From Ruminococcus sp. (GTDB taxonomy: Bacteria; Bacillota; Clostridia; Oscillospirales; Ruminococcaceae): DNA of 40,550 nt. The position numbers and the translations under genes were made by a program. The first letter of the stretch is position 1; each line of letters opens with the position of its first letter. Location of the stretch: NCBI GenBank assembly GCA_015066845.1, contig SVNO01000010.1, positions 1 to 40,550 on the forward strand, read 5' to 3'. Of the stretch, positions 1-7,259 are shown one piece after another. Below the pieces are notes generated by a model. That model made no database searches. It saw only the letters and a program-made list of their open reading frames with translations, and was not told where the DNA came from.

Positions 1-694
1 GACAGAGGATTTTCGCATCAATCCGAAGGATTATGCTGTTGAAAACGGCGGTATCATCTTCCCGAATCCCAATGCCCCTACAGGCGTTCTGGAATCTCTG
101 GAAACCATCGAGGAAATCATCAAGGCAAATCCCGAATCCGTTGTGATGGTCGATGAAGCGTACATTGATTTCGGCGGTGAAAGTGCATTGTCACTTCTGG
201 ATAAGTACGAAAACCTGTTGGTTATCCAGACATTTTCCAAATCCCGTTCCATGGCAGGCATGAGAATCGGTTTTGCCATCGGAAGCGAGAAAATGATAAA
301 ATACCTCAATGACGTGAAATTCTCCGTCAATTCCTATACCATGAATCCCCTCACGCAGCTCTGCAGTGCACAGGCAGTCAAGGATGCGGCATATTTCCGC
401 CAGACCACCGGACGTATTGCAGCAACCCGTGAAAATGCAAAGGAAAGGCTGACCGCACTGGGCTTTATGTTCCCCGATGCGATGAGCAATTTTATCTTTG
501 CAACGCATCCGCAATATGATGCAGGGGAAATTTTCGCCGCACTCAAGGAACGCAGAATTTATGTCCGTTACTGGAATAAGCCGAGAATCAGCCAATATCT
601 GAGAATCACCATTGGCACGGACGAAGAAATGGACGCATTCTTTGCCGCATTGGAGGACATCCTCCGCACACTCCCGAAACGAGGTGACGTATGA
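1..694 (+). CDS. hisC: Histidinol-phosphate aminotransferase, 5' end outside window
   Basis: PLP-dependent enzyme converting imidazole acetol phosphate to L-histidinol phosphate in histidine biosynthesis. The frame is open from base 2, so the N-terminal part is missing; about 230 C-terminal residues are present. Visible class I/II aminotransferase marks are NPNAPTG (bases about 68-88), the DEAYIDF block (bases 152-172) carrying the PLP-contacting Asp, and the PLP lysine in TFSKSRSMAG (AAA at 239-241), followed by the GMRIGFAIG segment with the phosphate-binding Arg. It ends in TGA at 692-694 and overlaps the hisB start by four bases (ATGA), so the two are translationally coupled. hisG and hisD are expected upstream but cannot be seen. 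Confidence 0.96.
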   Translation, partial: TEDFRINPKDYAVENGGIIFPNPNAPTGVLESLETIEEIIKANPESVVMVDEAYIDFGGESALSLLDKYENLLVIQTFSKSRSMAGMRIGFAIGSEKMIKYLNDVKFSVNSYTMNPLTQLCSAQAVKDAAYFRQTTGRIAATRENAKERLTALGFMFPDAMSNFIFATHPQYDAGEIFAALKERRIYVRYWNKPRISQYLRITIGTDEEMDAFFAALEDILRTLPKRGDV

Positions 695-1272
695 ATACTG
701 CATCCGTAACCAGAACCTCCCGTGAAACCGACATCACGGTGACCATTCTGCCGGAAAACGGTGCAACTGAAATTTCCACGGGTGTGGGCTTTTTTGACCA
801 CATGCTGACGGCTCTGTCCGTACACAGCAGAATTCCCATGCACATCAAGGCAGTCGGTGACATCCATGTCGATGCTCACCATCTTGTGGAGGATACGGGC
901 ATTGTTCTCGGTCAGGCACTTGCCAAGGCATTGGGGGACAAAAGCGGCATTGCCAGATATGGTTCTGCTTATATCCCCATGGACGAAGCCCTTGCATTCT
1001 GTTCCCTTGACATCAGCAACCGCCCGTTTCTCGTGTTCAACGGGGAGTTTACCAATCCCATGTGCGGTGCGTATGACTGCTGTCTGACGGAGGAATTCCT
1101 GCGCGCATTTGCATTCAATGCAGGCATCACGCTCCATGTCAATATTCTGTACGGAAAGAACGACCACCACAAAATTGAAGCAGCCTACAAGGCAGTTGCC
1201 CATGCCCTGCGCATGGCAGTGACACCCACACAGGCAGGCGAATGCTTCTCTACGAAAGGAATGTTAGGATGA
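691..1272 (+). CDS. hisB: Imidazoleglycerol-phosphate dehydratase
   Basis: Manganese enzyme that dehydrates imidazole glycerol phosphate to imidazole acetol phosphate. At 193 residues it has the usual length of the monofunctional bacterial form, with no fused histidinol phosphatase. Diagnostic metal-binding motifs are FFDHMLTALS (residues 34-43), DAHHLVEDTG (61-70) and YGKNDHHKIEAAYKA (154-168); DISNRPFLVF (107-116) is the substrate loop. The ATG at 691 sits in the ATGA overlap with hisC. Its stop (1270-1272) overlaps the hisH ATG at 1269, so hisC-hisB-hisH are tightly coupled. Confidence 0.97.
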   Translation: MNTASVTRTSRETDITVTILPENGATEISTGVGFFDHMLTALSVHSRIPMHIKAVGDIHVDAHHLVEDTGIVLGQALAKALGDKSGIARYGSAYIPMDEALAFCSLDISNRPFLVFNGEFTNPMCGAYDCCLTEEFLRAFAFNAGITLHVNILYGKNDHHKIEAAYKAVAHALRMAVTPTQAGECFSTKGMLG

Positions 1273-1868
1273 TCGCGATTGTAGATTACGGCGCAGGAAA
1301 TATTTTCAGCGTCAAGAATGCTCTGGATTATCTGGGGCTGGAAAGCAAGCTGACGGACGATGCTGCAGAACTGGAAGCAGCGGATAAAATCATCCTTCCC
1401 GGCGTTGGTGCATTTCCGGCAGCGATGAAAATGCTCAAAGCCAAGGGACTCGATAAAGTTCTTTGCGAGCAGGCACAGAAAAAACCGCTTCTGGGCATTT
1501 GTCTTGGTATGCAGATGCTTCTGTCAAAGAGCTATGAATTTGAAGAATGCGAGGGGCTCAACCTCATCGAAGGCGAAGTTGACCTCATTGACGCTCCCGA
1601 CCTCATCATCCCCCATATGGGCTGGAATGAGCTGGAGATACAGAACGACTGTCCGCTTCTGAAAAACCTCGGAGATGCGCCTTTTGTGTACTTTGTGCAT
1701 TCCTATGCAGCAAAGTGTGCGGACAAGGATCTTGCTGCATGGTGTGAATACGGCGGCAGAGTCCCTGCAATGGTCTGGGATGGAAAGAACGTCTACGGCG
1801 CACAGTTCCACCCCGAAAAGAGTGGGGAAGTGGGACTGCAGATTCTGCGGAATTTCGGGGAGCTGTAA
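1269..1868 (+). CDS. hisH: Imidazole glycerol phosphate synthase, glutaminase subunit
   Basis: Class I glutamine amidotransferase that supplies ammonia to HisF for making imidazole glycerol phosphate and AICAR. It has 199 residues starting at the ATG at 1269 (MIAIVDYGAGN), overlapping the hisB stop by four bases. An upstream in-frame TTG near 1242 would only add residues not seen in the family. The catalytic triad is visible: Cys78 in GICLGMQML, and His181 and Glu183 in AQFHPEKSG; LPGVGAF (43-49) is the oxyanion strand region. In most genomes hisA follows directly; here 4.6 kb of unrelated genes intervene before hisA and hisF. AICAR released by this complex would feed the AICAR transformylase at 32189. 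Confidence 0.97.
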   Translation: MIAIVDYGAGNIFSVKNALDYLGLESKLTDDAAELEAADKIILPGVGAFPAAMKMLKAKGLDKVLCEQAQKKPLLGICLGMQMLLSKSYEFEECEGLNLIEGEVDLIDAPDLIIPHMGWNELEIQNDCPLLKNLGDAPFVYFVHSYAAKCADKDLAAWCEYGGRVPAMVWDGKNVYGAQFHPEKSGEVGLQILRNFGEL

Positions 1869-1928
1869 ATACAAGGAGTCATATCTTCTTCGGTTTGAAT
1901 CCCCCAAAAGGGCAGGAGGAATTTAGCT

Positions 1929-2756
1929 ATGAATCAATTTTCTCATGCGGCAGATATTTCGCCGCAGGTTCGTAACCTTTATAGTCAGCTTCGCACACGT
2001 CCGGGACTATTTCTTGGCGATGCCGGTGAAAGCCTGACGCTTCTGGAAACCTATCTGCGCGGACTGATGGGAATCTCCCTGATGGAGCAAACACCGTTGG
2101 AATATGTATTCCTCCCCGATGGCTTTCTTGCATATGTTATCGCCCATTATCACCGCAAAGAGGATGCCCGTAATTATGCTTCCATCATCCGTCAGGAGGA
2201 GGCAGGGGAGCGAGCCGCTTTCTTGAAATTCTGGGAACTTCTTGATGCGTATCTCGTCAGCCTTGGCTATGCCCCGATTGCATATCTGCCCCGAAAAACG
2301 GAATTTTCGCATGAGGACGGCATTTGCATGGCATATTTTACCGATATGGACAAGCTTGCCAAATCCTATATGCAGACCTTTAATGCACCGCCATGGAATG
2401 ACCAGTGGACGGAAAAAGCCGCCTGTGACCGCATGTATGAATTGTATCGGATGCCCGGTTTTCTGGGGATGGTATTCTGGGAACATCAAATGCCTGTGGG
2501 TGCAGTACTCGGCAGGACGGAACGCTATTATGACGGAGAGTATTTTCAGCTAATTGAGTGCTGGATACAGCCGCATTTACAGAGAAAAGGCTACGGAACG
2601 CAGCTCATGCAAAGGCTGGAGGAAATCCTTCAGGCGCGGAGTATCAAAAAAATTTACCTGATAACAATGCACAGTACAGCGGCAGCGGCATTCTATCAAC
2701 GCTGCGGCTTTTCGTGCGATGATTCACAGTGCATCATGCAAAAAATTCTGCCATAA
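1929..2756 (+). CDS. GNAT acetyltransferase fused to an N-terminal RPGLFLG domain
   Basis: 275 residues with two parts. The C-terminal part (about 130-275) is a GNAT N-acetyltransferase fold: QPHLQRKGYGTQL (214-226) carries the acetyl-CoA binding R/QxxGxG signature, and AAAFYQRCGF (252-261) is the usual C-terminal helix and strand. The N-terminal 110 residues contain RPGLFLG (24-30) followed by SLTLLETYLRGL (35-46). By memory this resembles short uncharacterised bacterial proteins that have RPGMYLG and SLxxLxxFLxGY and often occur with SMI1-type immunity genes; this is unverified. The start is ATG 1929 with GGAGGA at 1915-1920. It is the first gene of the block between hisH and hisA, 60 bases after hisH. 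The substrate cannot be told. Confidence 0.8.
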   Translation: MNQFSHAADISPQVRNLYSQLRTRPGLFLGDAGESLTLLETYLRGLMGISLMEQTPLEYVFLPDGFLAYVIAHYHRKEDARNYASIIRQEEAGERAAFLKFWELLDAYLVSLGYAPIAYLPRKTEFSHEDGICMAYFTDMDKLAKSYMQTFNAPPWNDQWTEKAACDRMYELYRMPGFLGMVFWEHQMPVGAVLGRTERYYDGEYFQLIECWIQPHLQRKGYGTQLMQRLEEILQARSIKKIYLITMHSTAAAAFYQRCGFSCDDSQCIMQKILP

Positions 2757-2825
2757 CTATGGCATCCACCCCATCCGACACCGCCCATTCACTTTGGGCA
2801 TTCACCACTTGAAAGGAGTATACAG

Positions 2826-3422
2826 ATGAATCTCGACCGACTCAGCCACAATGCAAGTGCCATCATCAAAATGTTCAATCACGTTTTCAAAACAGAGGAT
2901 GGCGTTGACCTGCAGAAAGCACTTTTGTATGCAGCAGGATTGGCAGGTTATGCCTGCCATCAGGCAGTGCTTGCAACGAAAGGGGAATTTGTCGTCATTG
3001 AAAGAAAAGACGGGAAGCGTTTCTATATGGGCAATGCTGTGAACCATTTCCTGCTGGAAGGAGAGTACAGCGTGTTGTCTTTCTGCAACGGATTCATTGC
3101 GCATTTTTCCAAGGAAGAATGCCCCGATGCAATGGAACTTGTCAGAAATGCCGTAGCAGCAATGCAGACACCGGATTATCGTATCTGGAACTACTGCGCT
3201 CCCGATGTTGCATATGGACTTGTGAAAGAATGCTGGGATGGCATTTATGACAACATGACTGCAAAGTATTGCGAAAGTCCGGAGGAATGGCCTGTACTGT
3301 TTGCCATTGTTGCGCAGAATATTATGGCGCAGGCATTGGAAAAGACTTCTGCATCACAGCTGTACTGCATGGCACTCGAATGTGCGCTCTACATTTCCAA
3401 AATGGATGACGATTCGATCTGA
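2826..3422 (+). CDS. Unknown 198-residue protein of the his-operon accessory block
   Basis: I do not recognise this protein. It is 198 residues, cytosolic in appearance, with no signal peptide or membrane span. It has a basic stretch near residues 55-75 (including ERKDGKRFYMG), an aromatic middle part (WNYCAPDVAYG, about 121-131) and a largely helical C-terminus (VAQNIMAQALEKTSASQL) ending MDDDSI. The start is ATG 2826, with AAAGGAG seven bases upstream. It is followed after 16 bases by another unknown gene with a similar ribosome site, so they are probably co-transcribed. The neighbourhood (SMI1/KNR4 protein, GNAT fusion) suggests an accessory or immunity-like role, but that is inference from position only. 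Confidence 0.75.
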   Translation: MNLDRLSHNASAIIKMFNHVFKTEDGVDLQKALLYAAGLAGYACHQAVLATKGEFVVIERKDGKRFYMGNAVNHFLLEGEYSVLSFCNGFIAHFSKEECPDAMELVRNAVAAMQTPDYRIWNYCAPDVAYGLVKECWDGIYDNMTAKYCESPEEWPVLFAIVAQNIMAQALEKTSASQLYCMALECALYISKMDDDSI

Positions 3423-3438
3423 TTGAAAGGAGAACAGT

Positions 3439-3885
3439 ATGGACAAAGCCGAAATCATGTCCCTTTTAGGACACGAAGGCAAAGAGTGGGGCGTTCGCAG
3501 AGGAAATGTCTCCACCACCATCCCTTTTTCTGATGGCGAGTGGATTTCACTCGATTTTCATAACTTCACCGAACAGGAAGTATGCGACCTGCTCGACAGG
3601 GAATTCCTCATTCAGCTCAGGGACAGGCTGCCGGAGCTGGTGGAAAAGTGCCTTGAATATGCAGAGGAAAACGACTTGTACAAAACATGGTATTCCGATA
3701 CCGGACTTGCGTTTGATTTTTGCGGCGTAAATTTCAAAAAGAATTACGAAAAATCCCTGTTCACACTGGAATTCGATGCCGGAGATAACCCCGATGAGTT
3801 CCAGTCCGAATGGATGGTATCCATCGGCTTTGACAGAGATTTCCGCCTGACCGATGAGGTGCTGGAAGAAAGCATCTGGAGATAA
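3439..3885 (+). CDS. Unknown acidic 148-residue protein
   Basis: Not recognised. It is a compact, acidic 148-residue protein without membrane spans, rich in Glu, Asp and aromatic residues (WISLDFHNF, YSDTGLAFDF, LFTLEFDAGD, WMVSIGFDRDF). The repeated short hydrophobic-aromatic strands separated by acidic turns suggest an alpha/beta protein like many small immunity proteins, but no named family can be assigned by reading. Start ATG 3439 has GAAAGGAG upstream at good spacing. The stop is six bases before the next ATG (3891), so translation is likely coupled to the membrane protein that follows. Confidence 0.75.
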   Translation: MDKAEIMSLLGHEGKEWGVRRGNVSTTIPFSDGEWISLDFHNFTEQEVCDLLDREFLIQLRDRLPELVEKCLEYAEENDLYKTWYSDTGLAFDFCGVNFKKNYEKSLFTLEFDAGDNPDEFQSEWMVSIGFDRDFRLTDEVLEESIWR

Positions 3886-3890
3886 CTGCA

Positions 3891-4745
3891 ATGGAATCTA
3901 CATCACTCAATTTTTTTGGCATAAACATCGAACAGGAAGGCGACACGCAGGACTGTGCTGCATTTCAGACCGCCGAGATCCCGCCGGAGCTGGAATCGGA
4001 GATGATGCGTATGCAGACGGAAAACGAAAGCCTTCTGAAAAAAGCAGAGCTTCCGCTGCCGCTGACAATCATAAAATTTATCTCTTGGTTCGGTTGGATT
4101 GTCGTGCTTCTGGGCACTCTCAAATCCGATGTCAGCTTCATGGAGGGCTACCGCAATGCCCCTGCTCTGCACTGGGGCGGTGTCATCTGCTTTTTCCTCT
4201 GGCTGGGAATCTTCCTCTATGGCAGAAAGCGCATGAAGCAAATTGACAAAAGCACCGATCTTGCGGAACATATACAGGATTCGGAGAAACTGTATTCCGA
4301 TCTCCGGCAGGCACTCGCCGTTCCGGAGGATGCACGGGAAATGGATGTGCTCGGCGAACACTATGTGCTGAAAGATGGTAAGCCCCGCCACAAGGACGCA
4401 GGTCTGACACAATACCTTAATTTCAACATGGCGGCGTTTGTTCGTGACGGCAATTTCTGCCTTGCAGATACCGTACAGCGTTGGGAGATTCCCCTGTCCT
4501 CCATCCGCAGTATGACGCTTGTCAAAAAGCGCGTCAGCTTTCCGGAATGGCACAAGGATGAGCCCTTCAATTCTAAGAAATACAAGCCCTACAAGATCAC
4601 AAGCAACAGCTACGGACACTTCTTTTCGTACTATTACCGCATCGAGATCCATGATATCCGAGGGGACTTTTTCCTGCTCGTGCCGCATTTTGACGGCGAA
4701 GTGTTCACGGAGCTGACGCATATCCGACCGGAAGAAAACCAATAA
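3891..4745 (+). CDS. Unknown two-helix membrane protein
   Basis: A 284-residue protein. Residues 1-55 form an acidic N-terminal part; two membrane helices are visible at about 58-77 (IIKFISWFGWIVVLLG) and 94-111 (HWGGVICFFLWLGIFLYG), joined by a short loop and followed by a basic stop-transfer GRKRMKQ. The C-terminal 170 residues appear soluble and rich in beta strands (WEIPLSSIRSMTLVKKRV, YYRIEIHDIRGDFFLLVP), reminiscent of PH-like membrane-linked domains, though I cannot assign a family. Start ATG 3891 follows a GGAG about nine bases upstream; the next gene begins 11 bases after the stop. GATC occurs five times in the gene, which marks the beginning of a compositional shift relative to the his genes. 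Confidence 0.78.
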   Translation: MESTSLNFFGINIEQEGDTQDCAAFQTAEIPPELESEMMRMQTENESLLKKAELPLPLTIIKFISWFGWIVVLLGTLKSDVSFMEGYRNAPALHWGGVICFFLWLGIFLYGRKRMKQIDKSTDLAEHIQDSEKLYSDLRQALAVPEDAREMDVLGEHYVLKDGKPRHKDAGLTQYLNFNMAAFVRDGNFCLADTVQRWEIPLSSIRSMTLVKKRVSFPEWHKDEPFNSKKYKPYKITSNSYGHFFSYYYRIEIHDIRGDFFLLVPHFDGEVFTELTHIRPEENQ

Positions 4746-4756
4746 GGAGGCATACC

Positions 4757-5593
4757 ATGCAGGACAAAACCGATTTTTCAACTTTATCATGTAATGATAC
4801 AGAGTTTCACTGGGTATATACCTACAAAAAGCTCTCAGAATACGCCTTTTCCCACTATTTGTTTTTCAGCTCCGTGCAGAATCCGGAGCTGGAGATCTAT
4901 CTCCAGTTTTCGGCAAATGAATCCTTTGGCGATCCGCAGGGCGGCATTTCCTGCCTGCTGCACGGTCAGCCAGCAACGCTGAATCTCTGCGATCCGGACA
5001 CCGCAAAGCAGCTGCTTGGCTATGCCCTGCAAAACTGGTGCGATGAAACGGACACGGGCAGATTTGACATTCACGGCTGTGAATGCATCCTCAAAGAACT
5101 CGGCTACTCTGACTTTTACGAGGAGGATGCCCCCGGCACTGTGCAGGACTATTACGAGGACATCCGCAAGCTCTGTGCCGTAACGGATGAACTTGGCGGA
5201 AGCTGCACATTCGATCCGCCAGCCACCGAGCAGGAATTGCAGGAAGCAGAGCAGAAGATCGGCTGTCCGATTCCGGAGCAGTACAAACAGTGGCTCATGC
5301 TGACCAAGTACGCCAATATGACCGATGGCGGCTCAGATCTGTTCCTGCCGTATGCTTGCGAGGGAACGGATTATGTGTGCATCGGCACGGTGATCGGTGA
5401 CGGCGATGATTATTATTTCAACAAGAAAACCGGACGTTTTTTCCGTGAATTCGAGGGACGCGAGATCACGCTGTTCGACAGCTTTACCGATTTGCTCAGC
5501 GATCTCTACGGCTGGATCGAACATTGCGCCGATGATGAATACGGCGATGAATGGGGAGAAGTCTACGACGAAATGTTTCCGGAGGAGGAATGA
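4757..5593 (+). CDS. SMI1/KNR4-family protein with an extra N-terminal domain
   Basis: 278 residues. Residues about 153-256 match the SMI1/KNR4 (SUKH) pattern: an opening FDPPATEQELQEAEQKIG, then PIPEQYKQWLMLTKYANMTDGG, a beta core around LFLPY and VCIGTVIGDGDDYYF, and the closing FDSFTDLLSDLYGWIE. In bacteria this superfamily is best known as immunity proteins of polymorphic toxin systems. Residues 1-140 are a separate, unassigned domain (LEIYLQFSANESFG, CLLHGQPATLNL). No toxin gene is visible next to it. AAGGAGG (4744-4750) lies six bases before ATG 4757. The TGA stop overlaps an ATG of the next frame. The gene carries ten GATC sites, against two in the whole hisC-hisH stretch. Confidence 0.82.
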   Translation: MQDKTDFSTLSCNDTEFHWVYTYKKLSEYAFSHYLFFSSVQNPELEIYLQFSANESFGDPQGGISCLLHGQPATLNLCDPDTAKQLLGYALQNWCDETDTGRFDIHGCECILKELGYSDFYEEDAPGTVQDYYEDIRKLCAVTDELGGSCTFDPPATEQELQEAEQKIGCPIPEQYKQWLMLTKYANMTDGGSDLFLPYACEGTDYVCIGTVIGDGDDYYFNKKTGRFFREFEGREITLFDSFTDLLSDLYGWIEHCADDEYGDEWGEVYDEMFPEEE

Positions 5594-5595
5594 CC

Positions 5596-6018
5596 ATGAT
5601 CCGCTGGCACAACAAGGAAGATGACATGTGGGAGGGCAGCTTTCAGAGCCGCATCCTGCGCAACGAAGCCGATCAGCCCGAACTATTCATCTGCATTCAG
5701 AATCCCGACGATGCCGACTACGCACAGCAGTGCGTCGAGCACTGCAATACACTGACCGACTCCGTGCTGGACGCTATCTGCATGGGGATCGTGAAGTGCG
5801 CCGCACAGGGCGGCATGGAGGAGGATTTCGAATTGCCGGAGCTTGACAATGTGCGTGACATCCTGCAATATTGTTGGTTCACAACGCTCTATGCCGACAA
5901 TTCCGGAAACGGCATTTCCTACATTGCCGAAGGTGAGGGCGAATGGGGCGAGGTCATTGGCTTTGTGATTCGAAATGGCGAGCTTGTGTATGTCGGCACG
6001 GAGTATTTTGAAGCGTGA
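5596..6018 (+). CDS. Unknown 140-residue acidic protein, immunity-like
   Basis: 140 residues, acidic, without signal or membrane segments. Marks are ELFICIQNPDDADY, a Cys-containing helix (DAICMGIVKCAAQGG), and a C-terminal GEGEWGEVIGFVIRNGEL. The end recalls domains of unknown function found beside SMI1 proteins, but I cannot name one safely. The start is ambiguous: ATG 5590 overlaps the previous stop (ATGA), whereas ATG 5596 stands seven bases after the GGAGGAGG at 5581-5588 and is preferred; the difference is two residues. It is coupled to the SMI1-type gene and shares its high GATC density (three sites). Confidence 0.75.
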   Translation: MIRWHNKEDDMWEGSFQSRILRNEADQPELFICIQNPDDADYAQQCVEHCNTLTDSVLDAICMGIVKCAAQGGMEEDFELPELDNVRDILQYCWFTTLYADNSGNGISYIAEGEGEWGEVIGFVIRNGELVYVGTEYFEA

Positions 6019-6036
6019 CGGAGAAGGAGCATGAAC

Positions 6037-6255
6037 ATGAAAAAAGAAAAACCTGCCCCCATTCCCCGTACCTGCGAATGCGGCACGCCCATGCAGAAAT
6101 GTGAATTTTTCATGGGTATGGCATGTGCTGCACAAATTCGTGTCCCGAATGGCTACAATTTCCCGAAGTGCTATAACGCCAACGCCCATTTCTGCGAAAA
6201 ATGCGGAAAAGTGACGTTTTTTGCGGATGGTGTCGGGGGAGAGAAGAAATCATAA
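6037..6255 (+). CDS. Small cysteine-rich, zinc-ribbon-like protein
   Basis: 72 residues with seven cysteines: TCECG (13-15), KCEFF, MAC, KCY and a final FCEKCGK. The CxC...CxxC arrangement suggests a small zinc-binding fold, which is inference. No family is recognised. ATG 6031 and ATG 6037 are both in frame; AGGAG at 6025-6029 is only one base from the first but seven from the second, so MKKEKPAP at 6037 is taken as the start. It lies between the SMI1-linked gene and a DUF4177-like gene. Confidence 0.65.
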   Translation: MKKEKPAPIPRTCECGTPMQKCEFFMGMACAAQIRVPNGYNFPKCYNANAHFCEKCGKVTFFADGVGGEKKS

Positions 6256-6285
6256 TTTTGGACATCTGATAAAAAGGAGCACACC

Positions 6286-6522
6286 ATGAAAGAATACAAA
6301 ATGATTACAGCAAAGCTCGAATTTGCGGAACAGCCGAATACTGTGAAAGGCAGTGTCAAATCTTTTTTCTTTCCGGATGATGAGCAGGCAAAAACCGATC
6401 AAATTGAGAGAATCATGAATCAGATGAGCGAAGAGGGATGGGAGGTCATCAATGTTGCTCCCATGCCCCAGCCCCATCATGAGATGGTGCTGATCACCTT
6501 TGCAAGAGAACGATACATGTGA
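6286..6522 (+). CDS. Small DUF4177-like protein
   Basis: 78 residues. The pattern of a short N-terminal strand (YKMITAKLEF), a helix (DQIERIMNQMSEEGWEVI) and a final strand (MVLITFARER) matches the small DUF4177 type, in which EEGWE(V/L)I is the hallmark. Function is unknown. AAAAAGGAG lies six bases before ATG 6286. The gene is the last of the inserted block; hisA begins 16 bases after its stop, so it probably shares the his transcript. Confidence 0.72.
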   Translation: MKEYKMITAKLEFAEQPNTVKGSVKSFFFPDDEQAKTDQIERIMNQMSEEGWEVINVAPMPQPHHEMVLITFARERYM

Positions 6523-6538
6523 TAGAAAGGACATTCCC

Positions 6539-7258
6539 ATGATTATTTTACCCGCAATTGACATCAAGGACGGCAATTGTGTCCGTCTTGTCCGCGGCGA
6601 CTACGGCACAGCCCACAAGGTCGCTGAGGATTATATGCAGACTGCCAAAAGCTTCATTGAAGCCGGTGCAGAATGGATTCATATGGTAGACCTCGATGGT
6701 GCAAAGGATGCAAAGCCTGTCAATACCGACATTTTTCTGGATGTGGCAAAGAACACCTCCCTCAAAGTAGAGGTCGGCGGCGGCATCCGCACCATGGAAA
6801 CCATGGAATACTACCTGACAAACGGCGTTTCCAGAGTCATTCTTGGTTCTGTAGCTCTTAAAAATCCCGCACTTGTGGAAGAAGCTGTCAAGGAATACGG
6901 CGAGAGAGTTGCAGTCGGCATTGATGCAATGAATGGCTTTGTTGCCGTGGAGGGCTGGCTGGATTCCTCCACCGTGGACTATATTTCCCTTGCAAAGGAA
7001 ATGGAAAAAATGGGCGTGAAAACCATCATCTTCACCGATATTTCCAAGGATGGTACGCTCAGCGGCGTCAATCAGGAACAGCTCTCCGCACTGCATGACG
7101 CGGTAGGCTGCAACATCATCGCAAGCGGCGGTGTGCATACCATGGACGACATCCGTGCATGTCAGAAAATGGGACTGTACGGTACGATCTGCGGCAAATC
7201 CCTCTATCAGGGAACACTCTCCCTTGCAGAGGCTGTCGCTTATACAAAGGAGGGCTAA
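6539..7258 (+). CDS. hisA: Phosphoribosylformimino-AICAR ribotide isomerase
   Basis: TIM-barrel isomerase converting ProFAR to PRFAR, the substrate of HisF/HisH. It has 239 residues, the standard length. The N-terminal catalytic Asp is in [13 protein letters not shown], phosphate loops are VEVGGGIR and [10 protein letters not shown], and the second catalytic Asp is in [16 protein letters not shown] 6539 has GAAAGGA upstream at eight bases and gives the canonical [12 protein letters not shown] start; the frame extends upstream but those residues are not family-like. It precedes hisF by one base, and follows the accessory block rather than hisH. Confidence 0.97.
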   Translation: MIILPAIDIKDGNCVRLVRGDYGTAHKVAEDYMQTAKSFIEAGAEWIHMVDLDGAKDAKPVNTDIFLDVAKNTSLKVEVGGGIRTMETMEYYLTNGVSRVILGSVALKNPALVEEAVKEYGERVAVGIDAMNGFVAVEGWLDSSTVDYISLAKEMEKMGVKTIIFTDISKDGTLSGVNQEQLSALHDAVGCNIIASGGVHTMDDIRACQKMGLYGTICGKSLYQGTLSLAEAVAYTKEG

Positions 7259-7259
7259 T

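Noticed and set aside
1869..1928. Direct repeats marking the left edge of the cassette in the his operon
   Set aside because: I compared the sequence after hisH with that before hisA and found no convincing repeat or att-like site, so insertion by a site-specific element is not supported.
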